This document shows, piece after piece, positions 1 to 7,112 of a stretch of 10,846 bases of DNA. Origin of the DNA: Microcaldota archaeon. Lineage in GTDB: Archaea > Micrarchaeota > Micrarchaeia > Micrarchaeales > Micrarchaeaceae. Location of the stretch: the NCBI GenBank assembly GCA_021792115.1, contig JAJYVI010000028.1, positions 1-10,846 of the forward strand, in the 5' to 3' direction. The stretch's first letter is position 1, and each line of letters opens with the position of its first letter. The position numbers were made by a program, and so were the translations under genes. Below the pieces are notes generated by a model. It ran no database searches. It saw nothing but the letters and a program-made list of their open reading frames with translations, and was not told the origin of the DNA.

Positions 1-60
1 AGACCTAGAGAAGATATTATAAAAACCTATGAATTTATAAAAAATAGTAGTAGATTTTAA
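1..60 (+). CDS. 3' end of an upstream gene, product unknown
   Basis: Frame 1 is open from the window edge to a TAA at 58-60 and would encode the last 19 residues of a protein ending in KNSSRF. The peptide is charged and helix-compatible. It lies 10 bases before the next gene on the same strand, so it is probably the first visible member of the operon that includes the VWA gene. VWA proteins of this kind often follow a MoxR-type AAA+ ATPase, so this could be the end of one, but the fragment is too short to show any ATPase motif. That identity is inference from context only. Confidence 0.45.
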   Translation, partial: RPREDIIKTYEFIKNSSRF

Positions 61-70
61 ACAGGATTTT

Positions 71-826
71 ATGGAATATACAATTCATCCTAAAAATTTT
101 AAAGACATCACGCTTTTTATGCGCAAAATAGACAGCGAAAAATTAGAGATGCAGAAAGTATATTCACAAAAAGCAAAAAATATATTTGATGAGATCTATA
201 CTCTCTATAAAAATCAAGAGCTAAATGTAAAAGAATACCCTCAATTTGCGCTATTTGCATATATGATGAAAGATAATGAAACAGCAGTTGCATTGATAAC
301 AGAAAGGCAGAATCAAAATACAGTCCAGAACCTTGCCAAATCTAACAAAGACATACGTACTAGAGACTATATATTTGAAGAAGTGTCAATGCGTGCTTTG
401 AATATTAAACATGAAATAAATGAAAATATCTTCTCACGCGACAATGGATATTTATCTGATGCATTCAAAAATAGACTTAAATCACTATCATTTGACATTG
501 CGCTTAAAAATTATGTCGTTGCTGCGATATATTCCTATTACAAAGATGATTTAAGCTTTTCAATCGATTTCTACAACAACTTGAAATTTCGCATGAATAA
601 CAATGCATTTTATTATAAAAATAATTTATTTTCTGTTGAAATAAACTCTTATATCTCAATATTGCATAATGCATTTGGAAATTACAAAGACAGTAATAAC
701 CTCATAAAAATTATAGAAAATAATATCTATAGTATTGATGCGTATAAAGATCTGAAATGCTCTGATAAAGTTTCATTGGGGTTGGCTTATCTAAGCTTTG
801 GTGATGTCAAATGGCTGAAATACTAA
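71..826 (+). CDS. Hypothetical helical protein, possibly TPR-like, in operon with VWA gene
   Basis: I do not recognise this 251-residue protein. It is rich in Asn, Lys, Tyr and Ile, has no signal peptide or membrane segment, and looks almost wholly helical. The C-terminal 100 residues contain spaced helix pairs resembling tetratricopeptide repeats (around 145-170, 190-215 and 233-247, the last with LGLAYLSFGD), but no repeat is a textbook match. The ATG at 71 follows an AGGAT motif at 63-67, the same arrangement as before rrp4. The gene overlaps the downstream HExxH-VWA gene by 16 bases, so translation is probably coupled and the two proteins may work together. It could be an adaptor or scaffold for the VWA protein; that is inference. 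Confidence 0.8.
   Translation: MEYTIHPKNFKDITLFMRKIDSEKLEMQKVYSQKAKNIFDEIYTLYKNQELNVKEYPQFALFAYMMKDNETAVALITERQNQNTVQNLAKSNKDIRTRDYIFEEVSMRALNIKHEINENIFSRDNGYLSDAFKNRLKSLSFDIALKNYVVAAIYSYYKDDLSFSIDFYNNLKFRMNNNAFYYKNNLFSVEINSYISILHNAFGNYKDSNNLIKIIENNIYSIDAYKDLKCSDKVSLGLAYLSFGDVKWLKY
800..806 (+). promoter_or_regulatory. Ribosome-binding site GGTGATG for the VWA gene
   Basis: GGTGATG inside the end of the upstream gene lies four bases before the ATG at 811. It is complementary to the 3' end of archaeal 16S rRNA (AUCACCUCC). It fixes the start of the VWA protein and supports translational coupling across the 16-base overlap. Confidence 0.75.
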
Positions 827-2484
827 AACCTTTAAATAGCTTGTCAAAAAAAGACGCTATTGAAGAAAAGGTTAAAAATCATTTTAATGACCAAATATGG
901 GATTCAAAATACAAGCTTAATTTGGAAATATCAGATGCAGAGCGAAAATACAGCGCAAATAATATGTTCCTAGATGACTGGATAATTACAATTAAACTGA
1001 ATCCTGATATTGAAGATAAATTGCATGAGGCATTTGATGAGATTGCATCAGGCTTTGATTTTGTAGATGATCTTATATATACAGTTATCAAGCATGAAAA
1101 GGGGCATTGGGAAATATGCCCAAAGGATATAGCCTATGAAAATATGCTATACAATTCTATATATAAAGAATTGGCAAACAAGGATCCTAACTTTATGTCT
1201 CTTGATGATATATCAAAGAAAAATTATGCATATTATGTATTTAACATTTTTGCAGACATAATTGTAAACCTCTCAAACAAAGGGGATAGGAAATTTGAGG
1301 ACGGAAGGGTTTTTTCCTATTACTTGAATTTCCAGGCAAATCCAGATGTATCAGATTTGTATTATGTATTTGTAAATTCTCAGGTAAATCTACTCAATAA
1401 GTCGTTTGCACATATTTTTGGCGCACATGAAGACAATCCTAAGGAAGAACTCAGAGAGCGCAGACTTAAGACTATAAGCAAAGACCTGCTGGCGGTATTT
1501 GTAGGCCCTGATATGGCTGAAAAAGCTTTTTCAAATGCCTCAAATGACAGTACTGTAGTTACCATAACTTCTAAGCTTAAAAATGAGGAAACATGGAAAG
1601 ACAAAGTGCCTAAATTTATAGATGTCATCCTACCATTGCTTAATAATAAAGATATTTTAGACCTTAATCAGGGGCTAATAGGTGCGAATACTACAAATAA
1701 GAATAAAACATCTTTTAATGAGTTTGACTCTATTTATAATAACTTGGCAGAGAAGCTGATCTTAAAAAATTTCAAGACAAAAACTCCTGCTTATAATCTA
1801 TATTTAAGAAAAGATTTCTCAAATGACTCTACTAATTTTATTTTCAGCAAGACAATATTAGAAAAAAATGGCTTGAACATACCTGTTAAAAAGATGCCGT
1901 ACAGCATGAAAGTCCCTATTTACAGGGATAATGATCTCTTATTTGTTGCAGATGTGTCAGGAAGTATGAAGTGGACAGGAAATGCGCTTGACGGAAGCCT
2001 ATATGATATGTGCATACGCTCTATATATTCAATATTTAATTATCTGACTCAGTCAAGGCAAATCCAAAATAAGAGTTTTGGTCTTATCCAATTCAGCGAA
2101 AAAACTAATTGGTCTGGATGGACTGACCATGACAGTTTAACTAATTTGAAAGAAAACATTTTTAAGCAGTATCAGAATTCGGGGACAACAATTGATGTTG
2201 CCAAATTAAAAGAGGCATTCAGCGCAACAAACAAAAAATTTATAGTCATCCTCATAAGCGATGGGTGGATATATAATGATGAAGAAGTCATAAATGCGCT
2301 TGAACCCAAGATAAAAGCTAATGAAGTAGTTTTTTTTAAAATAAATAATCCCGATATAAAAGCAGATAATGTGGCTAGCAAGTTTACAGACATGTTCAGA
2401 GCGCTGCATGGCAATATTATAGAAATATCAAAGCCAGAGGATCTTGTCAACAAGATAATCTTAACAGGGCTAATGCATAGATAA
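811..2484 (+). CDS. HExxH metallopeptidase-like protein with C-terminal VWA domain
   Basis: This 557-residue cytoplasmic protein has two recognisable parts. The N-terminal part holds HEKGH at 95-99, an HExxH zinc motif, followed by a helix with Asp149 and Asn153 (FADIIVN). That layout recalls the putative metallopeptidase domain linked to VWA domains in the DUF2201/COG3864 group, where an Asp in a similar position could be the third zinc ligand. The C-terminal part is a von Willebrand A domain from about 375 to 545 with a MIDAS metal site: DVSGS at 381-385, a Thr in SGTT at 457-460, and Asp484 in LISDG. VWA proteins of this type often pair with MoxR-family AAA+ ATPases in chaperone or cofactor-insertion systems; the fragment at 1-60 is in the right place for such a partner but cannot be identified. 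Peptidase activity is not shown, and the zinc site could be structural. The VWA call is secure; the family assignment of the N-terminal part is tentative. Confidence 0.87.
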   Translation: MAEILKPLNSLSKKDAIEEKVKNHFNDQIWDSKYKLNLEISDAERKYSANNMFLDDWIITIKLNPDIEDKLHEAFDEIASGFDFVDDLIYTVIKHEKGHWEICPKDIAYENMLYNSIYKELANKDPNFMSLDDISKKNYAYYVFNIFADIIVNLSNKGDRKFEDGRVFSYYLNFQANPDVSDLYYVFVNSQVNLLNKSFAHIFGAHEDNPKEELRERRLKTISKDLLAVFVGPDMAEKAFSNASNDSTVVTITSKLKNEETWKDKVPKFIDVILPLLNNKDILDLNQGLIGANTTNKNKTSFNEFDSIYNNLAEKLILKNFKTKTPAYNLYLRKDFSNDSTNFIFSKTILEKNGLNIPVKKMPYSMKVPIYRDNDLLFVADVSGSMKWTGNALDGSLYDMCIRSIYSIFNYLTQSRQIQNKSFGLIQFSEKTNWSGWTDHDSLTNLKENIFKQYQNSGTTIDVAKLKEAFSATNKKFIVILISDGWIYNDEEVINALEPKIKANEVVFFKINNPDIKADNVASKFTDMFRALHGNIIEISKPEDLVNKIILTGLMHR

Positions 2485-2700
2485 AGACATAACCCTGCAT
2501 AATTCTGCAAAGTTTTATGTATCTACATTGGCAAATTGTCAATTTATCAGCAACATTATTAAATATTTATTATCATATTATCAATTATAATCTGCATCTA
2601 TCTGGTTTAGAATATACATTCAAAATTTTTACTTTGTCCCGGATTAAAAGGGTGCGAAAGTCTTTGCGATTATGTTTTATGTTTTAAATATGGTGTAAGT

Positions 2701-3396
2701 ATGTATCCTAATATACAAGCGTATGATAGAGGCGGAATGTTCAGCCCTGAAGGAAAATTATTTCAAGTTGAGTATGCAAAAGAGGCAGTCAAGAAAGGTG
2801 CTACCTCTATCGGTATAATTGCAAAGGACAGCGTTGTACTAATAGCTCATAAAAATATAATTGAACCCTTATTAATTCCAAGTACTGTCCAGAAAATATT
2901 TAGGATAGATCAGTTTATAGGCGCAACATACAGTGGTCTTGTCTCAGACGGCTTGCGCATAATAAGCTCAATGAGGTCTAAAACCCAAACTCATAGGATG
3001 ATATATGATGAGACAGAGTCTGTTGAAACAATTGCAAAGGAAGTTTCAGAGGAAATGCAGCAAGCAACGCAATATGGAGGTCTAAGGCCTTATGGAGTTT
3101 CATTGCTTGTTGCAGGCTTTGACATTGCCCCAAAACTCTATGAAGTAGAACCTGGTGCTGCATTCTTTGGCTATAAGGCAGATGCGATAGGCGCAGGCAA
3201 GAAGGTTGCAGAAGAAATCCTTGAAAAGGAGTACAAGGATGATATGTCAATTGATGATGCAATAGATCTTGGTCTGAAAGTCATAAACAAGGTAAATACA
3301 AAAAAGATAACCGAGTCAAATATTGATATTTCAGTTATAAACAAGGAAGAAGGATATAAGCAGATCTCACAGAAAGAAATCCAAAAGTATCTTTGA
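2701..3396 (+). CDS. psmA: 20S proteasome alpha subunit
   Basis: The 231-residue protein is a typical archaeal proteasome alpha subunit, seven of which form each outer ring of the 20S particle and gate substrate entry. The N-terminal signature is clear: YDR at 8-10, FSPEG at 14-18, and LFQVEYAKEAVKKG at 20-33, followed by the Ntn-hydrolase fold with TYSGLVSDG at 76-84. It lacks the beta-type catalytic threonine, as expected. Compared with the family pattern YDRxxxxFSP, there are only three residues between YDR and FSP, so Pro16, Tyr25 and Lys65 sit one position before Thermoplasma Pro17, Tyr26 and Lys66, which serve gating and ATPase docking. The start follows GGTG at 2692-2695. It opens the superoperon; no Pop5 or Rpp30 gene lies immediately upstream, where many archaea have them. 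The 216-base gap before it holds TATA-like stretches (for example near 2555-2570) but no convincing single promoter. Confidence 0.96.
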   Translation: MYPNIQAYDRGGMFSPEGKLFQVEYAKEAVKKGATSIGIIAKDSVVLIAHKNIIEPLLIPSTVQKIFRIDQFIGATYSGLVSDGLRIISSMRSKTQTHRMIYDETESVETIAKEVSEEMQQATQYGGLRPYGVSLLVAGFDIAPKLYEVEPGAAFFGYKADAIGAGKKVAEEILEKEYKDDMSIDDAIDLGLKVINKVNTKKITESNIDISVINKEEGYKQISQKEIQKYL

Positions 3397-3447
3397 TTAT
3401 TTTGATTTTTTATTTATTTATTTATTTAATTTTTTATTTATTTTTTA
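3397..3447 (+). terminator. T-rich terminator tract after psmA
   Basis: Directly after the psmA stop come about 50 bases dominated by T on the coding strand, including runs of six T and tandem TTTA units. Archaeal RNA polymerase terminates efficiently at U-rich tracts without needing a hairpin, so this probably ends at least part of the psmA transcript before SBDS. Confidence 0.65.
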
Positions 3448-3540
3448 TAAATAAATTCAAATTCTTAATGAAATTAAACTAATAATAAAACCTTAATAGA
3501 ATTATACATAAAATCTTCAGTTTGAAACTGATCTGATATA

Positions 3541-4224
3541 ATGCCAAAAATCGTGATTGCAAAATACCATAATAGCAATGAAACATTTGAGATATTTGTG
3601 GATGCAGACCTCGCTTATGATTTTATAACAGGGAAAATAAGCGACCCGCTGAAGGCTCTTGATGTAGAAGAAGTTTTCAAGGACGCAAAAAAAGGCGAAA
3701 GGCAGAGCCCTGAAAAGCTGAACAAAGTGTTCAACACGACAGACATGGCAAAAATAGCAGAAATTATCCTTAAAAATGGGGATGTCCCAATTACAACAGA
3801 GCAAAGAAATAGGCTTCTTGAAGAGAAGAGAAAGCAGATAATAGAGATAATATCAAAAAACTCAATAGACCCAAGAACCAATGCCCCAAATCCTCCTCTG
3901 AGGGTAGAGAATGCAATGAAGCAGGCAAAGGTTACTGTAAATCCGTTCAAGTCTGCTAATGAGCAGATTGATGAAGTAGTAAAGAAAATAAATATGATAA
4001 TGCCTATAAAATTTACGAATGCAAAGCTTGTTGTGACAATACCCCCTGAGTTCTCAAATAGGTGCTACGGGCTGCTGAAACAGTTCGGATTGAAATCAGA
4101 GCAGTGGCTTTCTAGCGGCGCACTTCAGGCAAATCTTGAATTTCCTGCAGGCTTGCAGACAGATTTTTTTGATAAGCTGAACAAACTAACACAAGGCAAG
4201 GCAGATGTAAAAATTATGACATAA
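3541..4224 (+). CDS. Ribosome maturation protein SBDS
   Basis: This 227-residue protein matches the archaeal SBDS (Shwachman-Bodian-Diamond syndrome protein) family in length and sequence. The FYSH domain covers about residues 1-90, including DPLKALDVEEVFKDAKKGE (35-53) and the end of the domain at NGDVPITTEQR. A helical middle domain with IDPRTNAPNPPLRVENAM follows at about 113-132, and the C-terminal ferredoxin-like domain runs from about 155 to 227. In eukaryotes SBDS acts with EFL1 to release eIF6 from the large subunit; archaeal SBDS is thought to act in late 50S maturation. An in-frame TGA 10 bases upstream limits the start to this ATG. The weak TGAT motifs before it are the only ribosome-binding candidates. 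Gaps on both sides suggest its own transcript. Confidence 0.96.
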   Translation: MPKIVIAKYHNSNETFEIFVDADLAYDFITGKISDPLKALDVEEVFKDAKKGERQSPEKLNKVFNTTDMAKIAEIILKNGDVPITTEQRNRLLEEKRKQIIEIISKNSIDPRTNAPNPPLRVENAMKQAKVTVNPFKSANEQIDEVVKKINMIMPIKFTNAKLVVTIPPEFSNRCYGLLKQFGLKSEQWLSSGALQANLEFPAGLQTDFFDKLNKLTQGKADVKIMT

Positions 4225-4232
4225 TAGTGTAA

Positions 4233-4239
4233 TTTTTTT
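4233..4239 (+). terminator. T7 tract after SBDS
   Basis: A run of seven T residues begins eight bases after the SBDS stop codon, a plausible archaeal U-tract terminator. A 240-base gap to rrp4 follows. Confidence 0.5.
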
Positions 4240-4334
4240 CTTGCTGCATAAAAACCATTGGATTTCCTGCATTTACTGCAAAGATATTTATTAATTTACA
4301 AGACAATTATTCATGTTATATTTTATTTAATTCT

Positions 4335-4354
4335 TATTTAAAATTTATTTAAAA
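4335..4354 (+). promoter_or_regulatory. Possible TATA box(es) for the rrp4-rrp41-rrp42 operon
   Basis: Two TTATTTAAAA-like sequences lie side by side about 110-130 bases before rrp4 and resemble archaeal TATA boxes. If used, they would give a leader of roughly 85-100 bases. The local sequence is so AT-rich that chance matches are likely. I see no C/D-box or riboswitch pattern in the rest of the 4225-4464 gap. Confidence 0.35.
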
Positions 4355-4464
4355 GCAAATCTCTATTCATGCCATTTGTTGTGCTGCTGCATGTATAAGA
4401 TTCATCGCATACAAAAGGCCTAATTTTTGGGGTTTGCTCAAATAACTAAACTTTCAAGGATTTT

Positions 4465-5079
4465 ATGAACACTATTTTAATTCCAGGAGATTTGATTGAA
4501 ACAGATGTTGCGAGGAACAGGAACTATTATTTTACTGACGGCAGCAACTCCTACTGCACTTCTATGTGCATTCTAAACAACGGCAGGCTTGTACCTCTTG
4601 AGGGGCTATGGTATCCAAACGAGGGTGAAACTGTTGTTGGCGTAGTCAAGGAAGTAAAGAACAGCATTGTTGAGGTTGACCTTTCACATTTTCTTAGGGC
4701 AATAATAATAAAAAGCCCGAGGGACAGGATAGCATTTAGAATAGGCGATATTATAGAGGCAAGCGTAAAGCAGGTTGAGGACAAGAAGACAATCATACTT
4801 ATATTTCCAAGACTTTTGAAGAATGGGCAACTGCTACAGGTCAAGGCAGTGAAAATTCCGAGGATAATAGGCAAGAACAATACAATGGTAGCGCAGATAT
4901 CCAGCTTTACAAAATCTAACATAGTAATAGGCTATAACGGCCTTATATATATAAGAGGAGGCGACATGGCGCTTGCGGTTTCTGCAATATTAAAAGTTGC
5001 AGCAGAAGCCCACAAGCCAGGCCTAACAGAGGGTGTAAAGAAATTCCTGGAGAGGGAGCTTGAGGTGACTGAAAAGTAG
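4465..5079 (+). CDS. rrp4: Exosome RNA-binding cap subunit Rrp4
   Basis: Rrp4 sits on the Rrp41-Rrp42 hexamer of the archaeal exosome and guides RNA into the pore. The 204-residue protein has the expected three parts: an N-terminal domain (1-52, starting with IPGDLI), an S1 domain (about 54-115, starting GETVVGVVKEV), and a KH domain (about 127-195) with IPRIIGKNN and the Rrp4-type IVIGYNGLIYIRG at 153-165. The usual KH loop glycine pair GxxG reads G136-K-N-N139, so the second glycine is replaced. The start follows AAGGAT at 4455-4460. Its stop is immediately followed by the rrp41 leader, and the three exosome genes form one tight operon, as is common in archaea. Confidence 0.95.
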   Translation: MNTILIPGDLIETDVARNRNYYFTDGSNSYCTSMCILNNGRLVPLEGLWYPNEGETVVGVVKEVKNSIVEVDLSHFLRAIIIKSPRDRIAFRIGDIIEASVKQVEDKKTIILIFPRLLKNGQLLQVKAVKIPRIIGKNNTMVAQISSFTKSNIVIGYNGLIYIRGGDMALAVSAILKVAAEAHKPGLTEGVKKFLERELEVTEK

Positions 5080-5083
5080 ATGC

Positions 5084-5088
5084 AGGTG
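5084..5088 (+). promoter_or_regulatory. Ribosome-binding site GGTGG deciding the rrp41 start
   Basis: GGTGG lies six bases before the ATG at 5095. The earlier in-frame ATG at 5080 abuts the rrp4 stop, and this motif would fall inside its coding sequence. The spacing therefore favours 5095. Confidence 0.6.
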
Positions 5089-5094
5089 GTCAAT

Positions 5095-5817
5095 ATGGCA
5101 AACATGTTAAACAAACCAGAATTATTAAGAGAGGATGGCAAAAGGCTTGACGGGAGAGATCTCGATGAGCTGAGGCCTCTTTCAATCAAGGCAAATGTCT
5201 TGAAAAATGCAGCAGGTTCTGCATATACAGAATGGGGGAACAATAAGGTTCTTGCTGCTGTTTACGGACCTAAAGAAGTAGTGCCTAGGCACTTTCTTGA
5301 TCCAGAGCGCGCAGTAATAAAATGCAGGTATGCAATGGCTCCATTTTCTTCACTCTCGGACCACGGGAGATCAGGGCCGAACAGGAGGGCAATTGAGATT
5401 TCAAAGGTGACCAAAGAGGTGTTTGACAATGTTGTCTTGCTTGAGGAATTCCCTGAAACAGCAATCGAGATTTCAATAGAAATATTGCAGAGCGATGGCG
5501 GGACAAGGGCAGCAGGAATCACGACAGCAGCAGTTGCACTAGCAAATGCAGGCATACCTATGAGGGATCTTGTCTACTCTGTTTCTGCAGGGAAAATCAA
5601 GGATAAAATTATATTAGACCTGGACATGCTTGAAGACAACTATTCAGATGCAGACATGCCAGTGGCCGTGTCCCCTAGGACAGGCAGTGTGCTGCTTCTC
5701 CAGATGGATGGCGAGATGACAAGGCAGGAACTCAACCTTGGTCTTGATACTATATTAGAGGCAGGAAAGCAAATATCAAAGATCCAGAGGCAGGCTCTGA
5801 TCGATGTTTACGAATAA
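5095..5817 (+). CDS. rrp41: Exosome catalytic subunit Rrp41 (RNase PH family)
   Basis: Rrp41 is the phosphorolytic active subunit of the archaeal exosome; it uses phosphate to shorten RNA 3' ends and can run in reverse. From the ATG at 5095 it is 240 residues, close to family length. RNase PH features are all present: RLDGRDLDELRP near the N terminus, GSAYTEWGNNKVLAAVYGP, the arginine pair R97-R98 in GPNRRAIEIS, the phosphate-site loop GGTR at 135-138, and DADMPVAVSP with Asp185 and Asp187, the second matching the catalytic aspartate known in Sulfolobus Rrp41. The sequence looks active. An in-frame ATG at 5080 would add five residues but has a poorer ribosome-binding context. It lies 15 bases after rrp4 and 10 before rrp42, which favours balanced production of the complex. 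Confidence 0.96.
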   Translation: MANMLNKPELLREDGKRLDGRDLDELRPLSIKANVLKNAAGSAYTEWGNNKVLAAVYGPKEVVPRHFLDPERAVIKCRYAMAPFSSLSDHGRSGPNRRAIEISKVTKEVFDNVVLLEEFPETAIEISIEILQSDGGTRAAGITTAAVALANAGIPMRDLVYSVSAGKIKDKIILDLDMLEDNYSDADMPVAVSPRTGSVLLLQMDGEMTRQELNLGLDTILEAGKQISKIQRQALIDVYE

Positions 5818-5827
5818 AGGTTATCAC

Positions 5828-6616
5828 ATGAACGCTATAAATCTTGCAAAGGCAAATTATATTAAGGAGCTGCTAAACAGGGACATGAGAGAGGACTCAC
5901 GGGCACTCACGGACTTCAGGGACATATCTATAAATACAAGCATTTTGAAGAATGCAGAGGGCTCTGCCCAGGTTGATCTCGGCGGTACAAGAGTGCTTTG
6001 CGGCGTAAAACTTCAGCCAGAGGAGACAATGAAGGACACTCCTGACCAGGGCAATCTTATTGTTTCAGCAGAGCTTCTGCCGCTAGCATCAAAGGACTAT
6101 GAGTCTGGCCCCCCATCTCCTGATTCAATTGAACTCGCACGAGTAGTTGACAGAGGTATAAGGGCAGGACAGTGCATTGACCTTAAAGATCTTTTTATAG
6201 AGGAAGGAAAGGCATGGACAGTCTTTGTGGACTTGTATATACTTAATTTTGATGGCAATTTCTTTGATGCATCTTATATGGCTGCGATGGCTGCACTTTC
6301 TAGTACATGGATTCCGAAGTATGAAAATGGTGCTGCTGTAATGGAAGAAAGAGTAAGGAAACTGAAGGTGGACAATATTGTTACAGCGACTACATTCGCA
6401 AAGATAGGCCAAAAAATTATACTGGATCCTGATGTGAATGAAGAGGCCGTAGCCTCTACAAGGCTTACAATAGCTGTTGACAAGGAGTTTATTAGGGCGA
6501 TGCAGAAAGGTCTCTCAGGCAGTTTTACACAAAAGGAGATACAGGATATGGTTGATATAGCATTTGAAAAGCATGCGATGCTAAAGGATTATGTCTCTCC
6601 GCAGTCAAATCAGTGA
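5828..6616 (+). CDS. rrp42: Exosome non-catalytic subunit Rrp42 (RNase PH family)
   Basis: Rrp42 alternates with Rrp41 in the hexameric exosome ring and supplies RNA contacts and structure rather than the active site. From the ATG at 5828 it is 262 residues. Family features include GSAQVDLGGTRVLCGVKL (45-62), TPDQGNLIVSAELLPLAS (71-88), GPPSPDSIELARVVDRGIR (94-112), WTVFVDLYILNFDGN (130-144) and LDPDVNEEA (199-207). The N-terminal motif usually RxDGR reads REDSR (21-25). The Rrp41-type catalytic aspartate motif is absent, as expected. An ATG at 5804 overlaps rrp41 and would add eight residues; 5828 fits homologue length better and follows a GGTT motif ten bases after the rrp41 stop. Confidence 0.95.
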   Translation: MNAINLAKANYIKELLNRDMREDSRALTDFRDISINTSILKNAEGSAQVDLGGTRVLCGVKLQPEETMKDTPDQGNLIVSAELLPLASKDYESGPPSPDSIELARVVDRGIRAGQCIDLKDLFIEEGKAWTVFVDLYILNFDGNFFDASYMAAMAALSSTWIPKYENGAAVMEERVRKLKVDNIVTATTFAKIGQKIILDPDVNEEAVASTRLTIAVDKEFIRAMQKGLSGSFTQKEIQDMVDIAFEKHAMLKDYVSPQSNQ

Positions 6617-6670
6617 AATGCAAGTTGCATTGCATTTGATATAATTGTAGCCTGCAAAATATAGGCAGGC
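6616..6670 (+). terminator. Two hairpins after rrp42
   Basis: An 8-bp perfect inverted repeat (AAATGCAA at 6616-6623, TTGCATTT at 6630-6637, loop of six) begins on the last base of the rrp42 stop codon. A second one (GCCTGC at 6650-6655, GCAGGC at 6665-6670, loop of nine) follows and leads into an AT-rich stretch. They may mark the 3' end of the exosome transcript or protect it; a terminator role is inference. Confidence 0.4.
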
Positions 6671-6759
6671 ATAAATATTTTATCTGTTTAATTGTATTAT
6701 AATAAATTGTTAAAATTAATTTAATTCATAGGGCTCAATAGTTTAATTTTGTGGTTTCA

Positions 6760-6996
6760 ATGGCTAACTTTAGTATCAGATATGGAACAAGGATAAGGAA
6801 AAGGTTTTTCGAAATCAAGCACAAAAAGCAAGCAAAGTACAAATGTGAAAGCTGCGGAAAGATTGCTGTAAAAAGGATAGAGACAGGAATATGGCAATGC
6901 AAGCATTGCAACAATATTTATGCAGGAGCAGCATATTCATTTACGAGTGAGGCAGGAGAAAGGTCAAAGAAGCTTATAGATGCGATCAAAAAGTAA
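6760..6996 (+). CDS. rpl37ae: 50S ribosomal protein eL43 (L37Ae)
   Basis: This small zinc-binding large-subunit protein is normally found after rrp42 in archaea. From the ATG at 6760 it has 78 residues. The family core is clear: RYGTRIRKR at 7-15, two CxxC pairs (C29/C32 and C47/C50) forming the zinc site, and TGIWQCKHC with the following YAGAAY. Compared with longer homologues the N-terminal tail before RYG is short, only six residues. A GTG at 6751 would add three residues, but GTGGT at 6751-6755 more likely serves as the ribosome-binding site. The 143-base gap after rrp42 suggests a separate transcript. Confidence 0.95.
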   Translation: MANFSIRYGTRIRKRFFEIKHKKQAKYKCESCGKIAVKRIETGIWQCKHCNNIYAGAAYSFTSEAGERSKKLIDAIKK

Positions 6997-7004
6997 TTTT
7001 TAAG

Positions 7005-7055
7005 TAGCAACTAACAAAAGTTGCTAAATTTTTGCACCAAGGCTGCAAAAATTTA
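7005..7055. repeat. Two adjoining perfect inverted repeats after eL43
   Basis: TAGCAACT (7005-7012) pairs with AGTTGCTA (7019-7026) around a six-base loop. Then TAAATTTTTGCA (7025-7036) pairs with TGCAAAAATTTA (7044-7055) around the seven-base loop CCAAGGC. The two structures share bases 7025-7026, so full forms of both compete for two bases. They start eight bases after the eL43 stop. They may be a terminator, an RNA 3'-end element, or a leader structure for the 96-residue gene at 7113. Confidence 0.6.
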
Positions 7056-7112
7056 ATAAATTAAGTAAACTTTTAAGCAGGTTTAGTTAAGAGTAAATTT
7101 TAGATTGATTAT

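Noticed and set aside
879..1628. Minus-strand frames within the VWA gene
   Set aside because: They are Ser/Leu-rich shadows of a recognised protein with no start signals.
2641..2690. Locally GC-richer patch before psmA (CCCGG, GGGTGCGAAAG, CTTTGCG) considered as a small RNA or regulator site
   Set aside because: The apparent inverted repeat GCGAAAG/CTTTGCG is not a true complement, and I found no C/D-box or stable fold.
3411..3430. TTTA tandem units considered as a repeat element
   Set aside because: They are part of a simple T-rich terminator tract with no wider repeat structure.
4225..4464. Gap before rrp4 considered as a site for a riboswitch or C/D guide RNA
   Set aside because: No RUGAUGA or CUGA box pair, no conserved riboswitch core and no long stem could be seen.
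5804..5827. Upstream in-frame ATG for rrp42
   Set aside because: It overlaps rrp41, has no ribosome-binding motif and adds residues not expected in the family.
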